Of a stretch of 64,000 bases of DNA, positions 40,331 through 49,097 are shown piece after piece (positions within the stretch are counted from its first letter, which is position 1; each line of letters starts with the position of its first letter). The position numbers and the translations under genes were made by a program. The stretch comes from Paenibacillus_G sp049942825 (GTDB lineage: Bacteria > Bacillota > Bacilli > Paenibacillales > NBRC-103111). The stretch is from contig NZ_CP187970.1 of assembly GCF_049942825.1 (NCBI RefSeq), forward strand, positions 2,976,001-3,040,000, in the 5' to 3' direction. Below the pieces are notes generated by a model. The model was not told where the DNA came from, searched no databases, and saw nothing but the letters and a program-made list of their open reading frames with translations.

Positions 40331-41520
40331 GCGTGGATCGGGAAGCCGTCATTGTCAGCGGGGTGCGGACCGCGATCGGGAGCTTTCATGGCTCTCTGGC
40401 CGGGATTACCGCGCCGGAGCTCGGCAGCATCGTGATTCGGGAGGCCCTGCAGCGGGCCGGGATGAGTGAAGAGCAAGTGGACGAGGTCATCCTAGGCAAC
40501 GTGTTGCAGGCGGGGCTCGGCCAAAATCCGGCCCGGCAGGCCTGGCTGAAGGCGGGCTTCGGTGTCTCGGTGCCGGCGATGACCGTCAACAAGGTGTGCG
40601 GCTCGGGGCTCAAAGCCGTCATGCTGGCGGCGCAGGCCGTACTTCTCGGCGACGCGGATGTCGTCGTGGCCGGCGGTACCGAGAACATGAGCCGCGCTCC
40701 TTACCTGCTGCCGGGCGCGAGGGACGGCCTGCGCCTGGGCGATGCGGCACTCGTCGACTCGCTCGTCCGCGACGGCCTGTGGTGCGCTTCCTGCGATATT
40801 CACATGGGCCTCACGGCCGAGAATATCGCGGAGCGGTACGGGCTGACGCGGGAGGAGCAGGACGCCTTCGCGGCGGAGAGTCAGCGGCGGGCTGCGGAGG
40901 CTGCGGCAGAGGGACGGCTGCGCGCCGAAATCGTGCCGGTGCCCGTGCCGCAGCGCAAGGGGCCGCCCGTACTCTTCGAGGCTGACGAGCACCCGCGGGC
41001 CGGCACGACGGCAGAGGCGCTCGCCCGGCTGCGCCCGGCGTTCCGCGAGGGCGGCACCGTCACGGCCGGCAACGCTTCGGGCATCAACGACGGAGCGGCG
41101 GCGCTCGTCGTGATGTCCGCGGGGCGGGCGCGGGAGCTCGGCGCGAAGCCGCTGGCGCGGATCCGGGGCTATGCGCAGGCGGCGCTCGATCCGGCCGTGA
41201 TGGGCCTCGGGCCCGTCGACGCCGTGCGCCGGCTCGTGCAGAAGACGGGCGTCGCGCTCGGCGAGGTCGATCTTTTTGAACTCAATGAAGCATTCGCCGC
41301 CCAGTCACTGGCCGTCATTCGAGAGCTCGGCGTGCCGGCGGACCGCGTGAACGTCAACGGCGGTGCCATTGCTCTCGGCCACCCGATCGGCGCGAGCGGA
41401 GCGCGTGTGCTCGTCACGCTGCTGCACGAGCTTGGCCGGCGGCAGGCGCGCTACGGCATCGCGGCGCTGTGTATAGGCGGCGGCCAAGGGGTGGCGATGC
41501 TCGTGGAACGGGCGGAATGA
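40327..41520 (+). CDS. Acetyl-CoA acetyltransferase (thiolase)
   Basis: A 397-residue biosynthetic/degradative thiolase that splits acetoacetyl-CoA into two acetyl-CoA. Active-site Cys is in VNKVCGSGLKAV (about residue 88), the His in NGGAIALGHPIGASGAR, and the second Cys in ALCIGGGQGVAM. Length is as expected. The ATGA overlap with CoA-transferase B places it last in the 3-hydroxybutyrate operon: uptake, oxidation, CoA activation and cleavage. The reverse direction would feed polyhydroxybutyrate, but no polymerase gene is in this window. Confidence 0.94.
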   Translation: MSVDREAVIVSGVRTAIGSFHGSLAGITAPELGSIVIREALQRAGMSEEQVDEVILGNVLQAGLGQNPARQAWLKAGFGVSVPAMTVNKVCGSGLKAVMLAAQAVLLGDADVVVAGGTENMSRAPYLLPGARDGLRLGDAALVDSLVRDGLWCASCDIHMGLTAENIAERYGLTREEQDAFAAESQRRAAEAAAEGRLRAEIVPVPVPQRKGPPVLFEADEHPRAGTTAEALARLRPAFREGGTVTAGNASGINDGAAALVVMSAGRARELGAKPLARIRGYAQAALDPAVMGLGPVDAVRRLVQKTGVALGEVDLFELNEAFAAQSLAVIRELGVPADRVNVNGGAIALGHPIGASGARVLVTLLHELGRRQARYGIAALCIGGGQGVAMLVERAE

Positions 41521-41934
41521 AGGGCGGCCGAAGGTGGGGTTCCGTGCGTGAGGCTCGAGGGGCAGGGATGGAAAGTCCGCGGATAGAGGGCTGAAGGCGT
41601 GAGTAAGGGCAGGTGTGGCGTGGTGGAGATTGGCTGAAAAGATGGGAAAGTCTCCGCCCAAGCTCCGCAGGCCCCCACCTGACTTGTACGGTTCGAAAGC
41701 GGTCAGGAGCAGCCCGAAGCTGAGAAGGTACTATCATTGCGAATAGATGAGGTTCAAGCAAGAGAAGCTTCTGGTGCTAGGCGGAGCGCGAGGGAACAAC
41801 TCGATGGGCCTGTTTATTTGGCACTTAGACCGTTCATTTTCATCCATCCCGAGAGGCGCATGTCAGTGGAGACCGCTTGCCGAGAAGACGTTCCTGTTTT
41901 GCGTCGAAGAGGTGCCGGCAGGGCAGCAGTAAAG

Positions 41935-41975
41935 AAGCACCCGATTTCGCGGTAACGTGGGATGGGTGCTTTTTG
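41935..41975 (+). terminator. Terminator in the thiolase-P450 gap
   Basis: AAGCACCC pairs with GGGTGCTT, followed by TTTTGG; 415 bases after the thiolase stop. Confidence 0.7.
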
Positions 41976-42138
41976 GGCTGCCCAGAAATCGGGTGAGGGC
42001 TGAATGCGGGCATCACCGATGAGTCCCCGCGGCGGAAGCTGCAGCCTTAAGGATCACCTGTCGCCGCCGGTTGAGGATCGTGCCGTCAGCCTGTTGCCGT
42101 CTTCAGGCTCCCCTGCCCGCAGATCCTTCGCGCCCCAG

Positions 42139-42221
42139 CAGCTGCCACATTCTGCTTCCGTATCCAGCAGTCTCATCAAGCAGCTCCACATTCTGCTTCC
42201 GCAACCAGCAGTCGCATCCTG
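42139..42221. repeat. Two-copy tandem repeat of 41-42 bp
   Basis: CAGCTGCCACATTCTGCTTC.. (42139-42180) and CAGCTCCACATTCTGCTTCC.. (42181-42221) are near-identical neighbours, both with an internal CCAGCAGT. Confidence 0.7.
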
Positions 42222-42438
42222 CGGTCGTACCTGGGGCCGCGGACAGGCGGAAGTCAGGATCCGCCTATTTCAACCCGGCTTTCCTTTTTGCAGACACCCC
42301 CCTCCCTCAAAAAGTCACACATCCCCCACGGAATGTTCACAACTGTTTTGGGAGGAATGTAATATACTGGAATGGTAAGCTTCACAGACGACACCTGAGA
42401 TCCTGCCGGATGGATATCAACTTGAAGGAAGGGATTCC

Positions 42439-43650
42439 ATGAGTTTGGACACCGGATTGGACATGAGTTCGCCCGAATTCAAGAACCGTGCTTATGCGCT
42501 GTATGACCGCTGGAGAGTGGAGGAGCCGGTCTACTCGATGGGGGCGCCCGGAGGAATGCAGGCTTGGCTGATTACCCGGTATGACGATGCCGTGGAGGCG
42601 CTGAAGAATGAGGAGCGGTTTACGAAAAACAGCCGGACGGTGAGGGGGGAGGGCGAGGCGTCTCTTTTACCGGATAAAGTTTTCACGCTTCTCTCCAACA
42701 ATCTGTTGGGAGCCGATCCGCCGGATCACACACGGCTGAGATCCATCGTATCGAAGGCGTTCACACCGGGCGTCGCGGAGAATCTCCGGGGACAGATTGA
42801 AGAGATTACCGGACGCCTCATCGGGGAGCTCCGCCAAAAAGGAGGAGGCGACCTCATCGACGAGTTTGCCTTTCCCCTTCCGATCTATGTCATCTGCCAG
42901 ATGCTTGGGATTCCGCCGGAAGATCATGCCCTGTTCCGGAAGTGGTCTGACGACTTCATCGCTGCGGCGACGGATATCGAGAAGGTAAAGGCGGTACAGC
43001 CCTCGCTCGAGGCCTTCGCTTCCTATATCGACGGGCTGATCGAAGAACGGAGAGCGAAGCCGAAGGACGACCTGATCACGGAGCTGATCCGCGTGCAGGA
43101 GAACGGGGACCGGCTGACGCGTGAAGAGCTGGCATCGACCATCTTCCTGCTTATCGTGGCCGGCCACGAGACGACGGTCAACCTGATCGGCAACGGCACG
43201 TTCGCGCTGCTCGAGCACCCGGACCAGCTTGCGCTGTGGCGCGGAAACCGGGAGCTCGATTCGTCCGCTGTCGAGGAGCTGCTGCGCTTCTATGGGCCGG
43301 TGGAGATCACGACGAACCGCTGGGTCCGCGAGCCGTTCGAATGGCATGGCAAGCAGCTGCAGCGCGGCGACCTGCTCTTCGTCTCGCTCGCATCCGCCAA
43401 CCGTGATCCTTCCCAGTTCGAGGAGCCGGCGCGGCTGGATCTCACCCGCAAAAAGAACCGCCATCTAGCGTTCGGAAGCGGCATCCATTTCTGCCTAGGT
43501 GCGCCATTGGCGCGGCTGGAAGGCAGCATCGCCATCTCCACGCTGATCCGCGAGCTGCCGAACCTGGGCTTCGCCGTGCCGCGCGAGGAGATCAACTGGC
43601 GTCACGGCCGCCTGATGCGCGGGCTGCAAAGTCTTCCTGTGCTGGTCTGA
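42439..43650 (+). CDS. Cytochrome P450
   Basis: A 403-residue soluble bacterial P450, CYP107-like by overall sequence. The oxygen-binding I-helix motif AGHETT, the ExxR motif (EELLR), and the heme-binding loop FGSGIHFCLGAPLAR with the axial Cys are intact. It hydroxylates an unknown substrate and needs a ferredoxin and reductase that are not encoded nearby. Start ATG 42439 after GAAGGAAGG. It stands alone; no biosynthetic cluster surrounds it. Confidence 0.93.
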   Translation: MSLDTGLDMSSPEFKNRAYALYDRWRVEEPVYSMGAPGGMQAWLITRYDDAVEALKNEERFTKNSRTVRGEGEASLLPDKVFTLLSNNLLGADPPDHTRLRSIVSKAFTPGVAENLRGQIEEITGRLIGELRQKGGGDLIDEFAFPLPIYVICQMLGIPPEDHALFRKWSDDFIAAATDIEKVKAVQPSLEAFASYIDGLIEERRAKPKDDLITELIRVQENGDRLTREELASTIFLLIVAGHETTVNLIGNGTFALLEHPDQLALWRGNRELDSSAVEELLRFYGPVEITTNRWVREPFEWHGKQLQRGDLLFVSLASANRDPSQFEEPARLDLTRKKNRHLAFGSGIHFCLGAPLARLEGSIAISTLIRELPNLGFAVPREEINWRHGRLMRGLQSLPVLV

Positions 43651-43703
43651 TAAGCAGCAAGGTGTGCCAGTCAGCTGCCGGCATGAAGGTGGGGGCCTGC
43701 GCT

Positions 43704-44137
43704 CCGAACGCGGAAAATCCGTCTTCGGAGCGGCAAATGCAGCGAAAGAGGCGGTGTAACGCGGAGAATCCGTGTTAGCGGCGCAGAAGCGAGCTCTCAC
43801 CAGCTGTTTCGCTCGGCCGAAGACGGAAAATCCGTCTTCGGCGCGGCAAATGCAGCGAAACAGCCGGCGTAAAACGGAAAATCCGTGTTATCGGCGCAGT
43901 AACGAGCACTAACCAGCTGTATCGTTCCGCCGAACGCGGAAAATCCGTCTTCGGAGCGGCAATTGCAGCGAAGCAGCCGGCGTAAGGCGGAAAATCCGTG
44001 TTAGCGGAGCAGAAGCGAGCCCTCAACCGCTGTTTCGTTCCACCGAACGCGGAAAATCCGTCTTCGGAGCGGCAAATGCAGCGAAACAGCCGCGTAAGGC
44101 GGAAAATCCGTGTTAGCGGCGCCGTAACGAGCATCAT
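43704..44137. repeat. Tandem array of 113-bp hairpin-containing repeats (about 3.8 copies)
   Basis: Units begin at 43704, 43817, 43930 and 44043, exactly 113 bp apart, and differ by a few substitutions. Each unit has two hairpins sharing the core CGGA-AAA-TCCG: hairpin A with outer arms CCGAA/TTCGG (in copy 2 the arms CCGAAGACGGA and TCCGTCTTCGG pair perfectly) and hairpin B flanked by TAA/TTA. Between them lies GCGGCAAATGCAGCGAAACA, and CGAGC...CAGCTGTTTCG ends the unit. The open frames through it on the minus strand are repeat artefacts. A single related hairpin occurs at 31619-31637. Confidence 0.9.
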
Positions 44138-44340
44138 CCAACTTAATTCTTGCGTGTTGGAGTGCTTCTCCTTTACCGCAGCACCACGCCGAGCGAACCC
44201 ATCACACCTTCGCAAAGCCTCTACCCTAGGCTGCCTCTTTCAATCGCTCCCTCACGCGAAGGTCAGCATCCACCCCGCGAACGACCCCATCGGCATCCCC
44301 GCCGCCCCGGCTGCCATCCCACGTAACTTCTCCCGCCAAT

Positions 44341-44381
44341 AGCAAGCCCCCTGCCGACTCCGGCAGAGGGCTTGCTTCTTT
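44341..44381 (+). terminator. Rho-independent terminator serving as intron target
   Basis: AGCAAGCCC-CTGCCG and CGGCAG-GGGCTTGCT arms (one mismatch) with an ACTC loop, then TTCTTT. The intron begins right after; splicing it out joins TTCTTT to TTTATTTATGG and restores the T-run. Confidence 0.88.
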
Positions 44382-46259
44382 GTACGCCCAGCATGGGCGC
44401 CATCTCTAGGGTGAGAGTCCCGAACGGGGGCTGGCGAGCGCCTACCGTTAGCCAAGGGCAAGGGTGTCGGCCGTGAGGCGGAATCTGAAGGAAGCCGGAG
44501 GCAAATGCACGGGCCAAGGTACACGAACCTAATTTGAGGCAGTGTCAGTCGGATGAGTCTCCAAGACAAGACGAAATCCAAAGCCGCCAAGGGCTGATGC
44601 TGTAAACTTAGGTGGTCGCGGGCAGACAGATGGCGTTCTTATCTGGGGAGGCCTGCGGATACGCGAAGTGACTTCGTAACCGCGGCTGAGAAGCCGCGCT
44701 GAATCCGCAGGAGTCAGCAGAGGCCATAGTACGCGAGTACGGGACGCCGGAAAGCGGAAGGGCTGAACCGAAAGGAGAGAGGAAACCGGTGCGTTCGCGT
44801 GAAGAGCAGAGACAGCAGAATATCCCGCAAGGGAGCTCGCGGCAGAGAGAAGCGGTGAAGCCGCCAGGGTATGCCGGAGCGCCGAGTTCTTCGCCGGCAC
44901 AAGCCGACCTTTTCTCTCGCAAAGACCAGAGCAGGCTGCTGGAGAAGATGCTCGAAGGGCACAACCTTCGGCTCGCCTACAAGCGAGTGGTACAGAACGG
45001 AGGAGCGCCCGGAGTGGATGGTGTAACGGTAGCCGAGCTACAAGCTTACCTGAAAACCCACTGGGAACAGGTGAAAGCCAACCTCCTGACGGGAAGCTAC
45101 AGACCCGCGCCAGTCAAACGGGTGGAAATCCCCAAACCCGGAAGCGGTGTACGGCTGCTTGGCATCCCGACCGTAATGGACCGTTTTCTCCAGCAGGCGC
45201 TTCTGCAAGTGATGAATCCGATTTTTGATGCACATTTCTCGGGGTACAGCTACGGTTTCCGCCCGGGAAGACGGGCGCATGACGCCGTAAAGCAGGCACA
45301 AAGTTATATCCAAAGCGGCCTCAGATGGGTCGTGGATATGGATCTGGAGAAATTCTTTGACCGGGTGAACCATGACATGCTCATGGCGAGAGTAGCACGG
45401 AAGGTGGAGGACAAGCGTGTCCTGAAGCTCATCCGCTCCTATTTGAACGCCGGAGTCATGTCGCATGGAGCGTTGGAGCGCACACCGGAAGGCACGCCGC
45501 AGGGCGGTCCGCTCAGTCCGCTTCTGGCGAACATCCTGCTGGACGATCTGGACAAGGAACTGACAAGACGGGGACTGCGGTTTGTCCGCTATGCGGACGA
45601 CTGCAACATCTTTGTCTCCAGCAAGCGAGCAGGGGAGCGCGTGATGGAATCGGTGATTCGCTTTGTGGAAGGAAAGCTGAAACTGAAAGTGAACCGGGAT
45701 AAAAGTGCAGTGGACCGGCCATGGAACCGCAAATTCCTAGGCTTTAGTTTCCTGTCGAACAAACAGGCGACGATTCGGCTGGCTCCTAAGACAATTTCGC
45801 GATTCAAAGAGAAAGTCCGGGAACTGACGAACCGAACCAAGCCTGTACCGATGGAGGAACGCATCCGGCGCCTGAACCAGTACATGCTGGGCTGGCTAGG
45901 TTATTTTCGCCTAGCCTCGGCGAAGACGCACTGCCAAGCCTTTGACAAGTGGATTCGGAGAAGACTCCGCATGTGTCTATGGAAACAGTGGAAACGGGTG
46001 AAGACACGCATTCGCGAACTACGTGCGCTCGGCGTTCCGAACTGGGCTGCCTATATGTTGGCAAACTCCCGCCGAGGTCCGTGGGAAATGTCCCGTAGCA
46101 CAAACAATGCCCTCCCGACTTCCTACTGGGAAGCGAAAGGGCTTAAAAGTTTGCTTTCTCGTTACTCGGAACTTTGTTAACCTTTTGGAACCGCCGTATG
46201 CGGACCCGCATGTACGGTGGTGTGAGAGGACGGAGGCTAGCCGCCTCCTCCTACTCGAT
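44382..46259 (+). mobile_element. Complete group IIC-type intron with its reverse transcriptase
   Basis: The 5' end is GTACGCCCAGC at 44382 and the 3' end is near ..CCTACTCGAT at 46259, so about 1.88 kb. Domain V is at about 46191-46220: CCGCCGTATGCGG and CGCATGTACGGTGG arms with ACC between them. Its triad reads CGC as in class C introns, where other classes have AGC. Domain VI (46221-46259) follows. Class C introns are known to insert behind terminator hairpins, as here. The encoded protein lacks a DNA endonuclease domain, also a class C trait. The boundaries are approximate. Confidence 0.88.
44789..46180 (+). CDS. Group II intron reverse transcriptase/maturase
   Basis: A 463-residue intron-encoded protein that helps the RNA splice and copies it into DNA. 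Reverse-transcriptase blocks are intact: VDGVTVAELQAYL, GIPTVMDRFLQQALLQVM, YGFRPGRRAHDAV, VVDMDLEKFFDRVNHD, GTPQGGPLSPLLANILLDDLD and the active-site FVRYADDCNIFV. The C-terminal maturase region (LNQYMLGWLGYFR to about residue 430) is present and no HNH endonuclease follows. Start GTG 44789 after AGGAGAGAGG. Apparently functional. Confidence 0.95.
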   Translation: MRSREEQRQQNIPQGSSRQREAVKPPGYAGAPSSSPAQADLFSRKDQSRLLEKMLEGHNLRLAYKRVVQNGGAPGVDGVTVAELQAYLKTHWEQVKANLLTGSYRPAPVKRVEIPKPGSGVRLLGIPTVMDRFLQQALLQVMNPIFDAHFSGYSYGFRPGRRAHDAVKQAQSYIQSGLRWVVDMDLEKFFDRVNHDMLMARVARKVEDKRVLKLIRSYLNAGVMSHGALERTPEGTPQGGPLSPLLANILLDDLDKELTRRGLRFVRYADDCNIFVSSKRAGERVMESVIRFVEGKLKLKVNRDKSAVDRPWNRKFLGFSFLSNKQATIRLAPKTISRFKEKVRELTNRTKPVPMEERIRRLNQYMLGWLGYFRLASAKTHCQAFDKWIRRRLRMCLWKQWKRVKTRIRELRALGVPNWAAYMLANSRRGPWEMSRSTNNALPTSYWEAKGLKSLLSRYSELC

Positions 46260-46331
46260 TTTATTTATGGTTAAAGTGGATCCAAGCCGCACGCAGATTC
46301 ATGAATACAGTGGTGTGGGGGATTGCGCCTC

Positions 46332-47624
46332 TCAATGCGCCGGGAAGAACGTCATCTGCACCAGGAAAATCACCCCGAACACGTACAGCAGCGGATGGAC
46401 GCTGCGGCCCTTGCCGGTTACGAGCTTGAGCAGCGGGTAGGTGATGAACCCGATGGCGATGCCGGTGGCGATGCTTGAGGTGAGCGGCATGGCGATCAGG
46501 ATCGCGAAGGCGGGGAATGCCTCATCGAACGTCCCCCACTCGATCTTCGCCAGGCCTTCCATCATAAAGCAGCCGACGATGATAAGCACCGGCGCGGTGA
46601 TTGCGGACAGGGAAGAGAGAGCCTCAACCACCGGCGCGAAGAACAGTGAGAGCAGGAACAGCACGGCGACGGTCAGCGACGTCAGTCCGGTCCGGCCGCC
46701 TGCGGCGACACCGGCCGAAGACTCGACGTAGGCGCTCGACGGGGAGGTGCCGAGCAGCGAGCCGGCGACCGTGGCGACGGCGTCGGCCATCAGCGCCTGC
46801 TTGGCCCGCGGGAACACGCCGCCGCGGAGCAGGCCGGCCTGCTCGGCCACGCCGATCATCGTGCCGGTCGTATCGAAGATCGTGACGAGCAGGAAGGCGA
46901 ACACGACCGTGTACAGCCCGCCGGAGAACACACCGGCGACATCCAGGTCGAAGAGCACCGGCGCAGTCGGAAGCGCGGCGATGCCCTTGAACTTCAGCAG
47001 GCCGAGCGCATAGCCCGCAGCCGCCGTCACCGCCATGCCGATGAACAGTGCTGCCCTCACCCTCCGGGCCATAAGCACGAGGGTGAGCAGCAGACCGAAG
47101 ATCGTGAGCAGCGTGCCCGGCTGGCTCAGGTCGCCGAGGGCCACGAGAGTCGACGGCGAGGCGGTGACGATGCCAGACATCCGCAGCCCGATGAAGGCGA
47201 TGAAGAGACCGATGCCCGCCGTGATACCGTATTTGATGGAGGCGGGGATCGAAGCGATCAGCGTCTCGCGGAGCTTCGTAAAGCTCAAGAGCAGGAACAG
47301 GACGCCGGCGAGGAATACGGTCCCAAGCACGGCTTGATACGTGACGCCCTGGGAGGCGACGACAGAGGTGAAATAAGCGTTCATGCCCATGCCGGGCGCG
47401 ACCGCGATCGGATGATTGGCGAAGAGGGCCATGTACAGGGTGCCGATGACGGCTGCACAGACCGTTGCCGTAAAGACCTGGCCGAACGGAATGCCCGAGG
47501 CGGACAGAATGGCCGGGTTGACGATGACGATGTACACCATCGTCAGGAAGGTTGTAAGGCCCGCCGTCACTTCGGTACGGATGGCGGTTTGTCTCTCTTT
47601 CAGTTGAAACCACTGGGCTAGCAT
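46332..47624 (-). CDS. NCS2/AzgA-type purine permease
   Basis: A 430-residue membrane transporter with about 12-14 helices, of the AzgA (PbuG/PbuO) branch that imports guanine, hypoxanthine or adenine with protons. Family motifs: TEVTAGLTTFLTMVYIVIVNP, GMGMNAYFTS, IPASIKYGITAGIGLFIAFIGL, FDTTGTMIGVAEQAGLL, and LLGTSPSSAYVESSAGVAAGGRTGLTSL. The start is ATG 47624 after AGAGGAG; the open frame upstream to 47702 is riboswitch leader. Expression is controlled by the upstream guanine-type riboswitch. Confidence 0.93.
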   Translation of the reverse strand: MLAQWFQLKERQTAIRTEVTAGLTTFLTMVYIVIVNPAILSASGIPFGQVFTATVCAAVIGTLYMALFANHPIAVAPGMGMNAYFTSVVASQGVTYQAVLGTVFLAGVLFLLLSFTKLRETLIASIPASIKYGITAGIGLFIAFIGLRMSGIVTASPSTLVALGDLSQPGTLLTIFGLLLTLVLMARRVRAALFIGMAVTAAAGYALGLLKFKGIAALPTAPVLFDLDVAGVFSGGLYTVVFAFLLVTIFDTTGTMIGVAEQAGLLRGGVFPRAKQALMADAVATVAGSLLGTSPSSAYVESSAGVAAGGRTGLTSLTVAVLFLLSLFFAPVVEALSSLSAITAPVLIIVGCFMMEGLAKIEWGTFDEAFPAFAILIAMPLTSSIATGIAIGFITYPLLKLVTGKGRSVHPLLYVFGVIFLVQMTFFPAH

Positions 47625-47685
47625 GTGTAGGTCGTCTCCTCTCGGTAAGGAACACCTGTGCGGGCGGCGCAGGCTCGGAACGCAC

Positions 47686-47793
47686 AAAAAAACCGGCCGC
47701 AAACGGACAGGTACACTTCACCTGCCCGTTCGTAGCCGGAGATTTACGGTCTCCTGTAGAGACCCCCGGCCCATATTGCCGGGGATATACGAA
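47686..47793 (-). promoter_or_regulatory. Guanine-type purine riboswitch with overlapping terminator
   Basis: On the minus strand: P1 UUCGUA/UACGAA, P2 CCCCGGC/GCCGGGG, J2/3 GUCUCUAC, P3 GGAGA/UCUCC with loop CCGUAAA, and J3/1 GGCUA. The C in J3/1 aligns with C74 of the xpt aptamer, hence guanine or hypoxanthine. The terminator uses the P1 3' strand and part of P3: CCGGCUACG pairs with UGCGGCCGG outside an 11-bp core (AACGGGCAGGU with ACCUGUCCGUU), followed by seven U (47686-47692). Aptamer and terminator appear mutually exclusive. Confidence 0.9.
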
Positions 47794-47809
47794 AGGTTGT
47801 CCCTTACGT

Positions 47810-47838
47810 ATAGTAGGAGAAATCAGCAACGATGTCAA
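47810..47838 (-). promoter_or_regulatory. Promoter of the purine permease transcript
   Basis: TTGACA (47833-47838), 17-base spacer and TACTAT (47810-47815) on the minus strand, directly before the riboswitch. Confidence 0.75.
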
Positions 47839-47943
47839 CGTTATTTTATTCTAATGTTCGTTTTTATGTATCCAGGCCATTCGACGAGTGTCTGCTAGAG
47901 GTGTATTTCTTGTGAAATCCGAACAAAACGCATCGACCCCTGG

Positions 47944-48912
47944 TTATACCCTGAGCAAAAGCAGAATGATCGACGTCAGCCCGAAGCATACATTGAGCAG
48001 GCAGAGCACCATGACGACCTGCTTCTGGTTCAGCCCGCTTCGCAGCAGCCTGTAGTGCGCCTGGGAAGCGTCGGCCATGTAGATCGGCTTCCCGCTGCGC
48101 CAGCGCTTGAAGACGACGAACAGATTATCGAAGATCGGCACGCCGAGCGCGAGTATGGGAATGAGCAGCGACAGCACAGTCGCCTGCTTGAACGCGCCGT
48201 CGAGCGCAATGACACCGAGCAGGAAGCCGAGCAGGGTGGCGCCGGCGTCGCCCATGAATACCCGGGCCGGAGGCTTGTTGTAGCGCAGGTAAGCGAGCGA
48301 CGCGCCGACGAGGATGATGGCGAGGATCGCGGAATCCTCCTGTCCCTTGGCCGCTGCGACGACGAACAGCGTGCCGGCCGAGATGGCGGAGATGCCGCCG
48401 GCGAGACCATCCATGCCGTCGGTGAAGTTGATCACCGTCGTGACGCCGAAGATCCAGAGCACCGTGAGCAGGAACTGCAGCCAGTCCCACAGGATCAAGT
48501 CCTGCCCGGTCAGCGGGTTGTTGAAGCCGTAGAAGACGATGCCGGATTTGTATACGATGACGGCGGCGCCCATCTGGACGAGCATTTTGGGCCAGGCGGC
48601 GAGCTCTTTGCCCCGGGTTTTATACCAGTCATCCAGGGTGCCGATCCCGAGAATGAGCAGCGAGCCGGCCAGAATGGCCGACGTCTGGGTCCTGTCATCC
48701 TCCGCGAAGAGCAGGTACGTGCAGGCGAAGCCGGCGAAGATCGCGAGCGCCGCCATCATGGGGATGGGCTCCCGGTGAATTTTGCGCTCCTGATCGGGTC
48801 TCGGCTTGTCCACAAAATCGATCCGGAACGCCCAGCGGCGCAGCGGGGGAATAAGAACGAGAACGATGATGAACGACATAACAAAAGCGGCCGCGTACGA
48901 GTACAGGTACAA
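47944..48912 (-). CDS. TagO/WecA-like undecaprenyl-phosphate sugar-1-phosphate transferase
   Basis: A membrane glycosyltransferase (about 322 residues, about ten helices) that attaches GlcNAc-1-phosphate to undecaprenyl phosphate to start wall teichoic acid or another envelope polymer. The MraY/WecA motifs are clear: DKPRPDQERKIHREPIPMMA, LIVGTLDDWYK-type GIGTLDDWYKTRGKEL, NFTDGMDGLAGGISAI and VFMGDAGATLLGF. The open frame reaches 48963, but the best start is TTG 48912, nine bases after GGAGGG; a more upstream ATG (48939) lacks a site. Single gene. Confidence 0.88.
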   Translation of the reverse strand: MYLYSYAAAFVMSFIIVLVLIPPLRRWAFRIDFVDKPRPDQERKIHREPIPMMAALAIFAGFACTYLLFAEDDRTQTSAILAGSLLILGIGTLDDWYKTRGKELAAWPKMLVQMGAAVIVYKSGIVFYGFNNPLTGQDLILWDWLQFLLTVLWIFGVTTVINFTDGMDGLAGGISAISAGTLFVVAAAKGQEDSAILAIILVGASLAYLRYNKPPARVFMGDAGATLLGFLLGVIALDGAFKQATVLSLLIPILALGVPIFDNLFVVFKRWRSGKPIYMADASQAHYRLLRSGLNQKQVVMVLCLLNVCFGLTSIILLLLRV

Positions 48913-49097
48913 GATACATATCCCTCCAGGATCCGCCATTTTTTGCGTGGCAATGATTAACAATTATACCACAGCCGCCGGCCGGAAACACAAACGCCCT
49001 CCTGTTATCAGGAAGGCATCAGAATAACAAAAAGCACCGGGGGGCAGGAGGGTGCCGCTCACGGTGCTGCTATTCCGCTTTTATGCGAATCATCCGA

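Larger units (their letters stand above)
41521..42438. other. 918-base region without a recognised gene
   Basis: Short open frames at 41737-41955 and 41747-41932 lack good ribosome-binding sites and familiar products. The segment ends in a clear terminator at 41935-41975, so something upstream is transcribed, perhaps a long thiolase 3' tail or an untranslated RNA. A two-copy 41-42-bp repeat follows at 42139-42221. I recognise no riboswitch or known RNA. Confidence 0.4.

Noticed and set aside
43704..44137. CRISPR array
   Set aside because: The repeat period is 113 bp with the whole unit conserved; there are no unique spacers and no cas genes.
43495..44215. Open reading frames of 101 and 146 codons on the minus strand
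   Set aside because: They run through the 113-bp hairpin repeats, have repetitive low-complexity translations and no ribosome-binding sites.
47625..47702. N-terminal extension of the purine permease
   Set aside because: It overlaps the riboswitch terminator; ATG 47624 has AGAGGAG and matches the family start.
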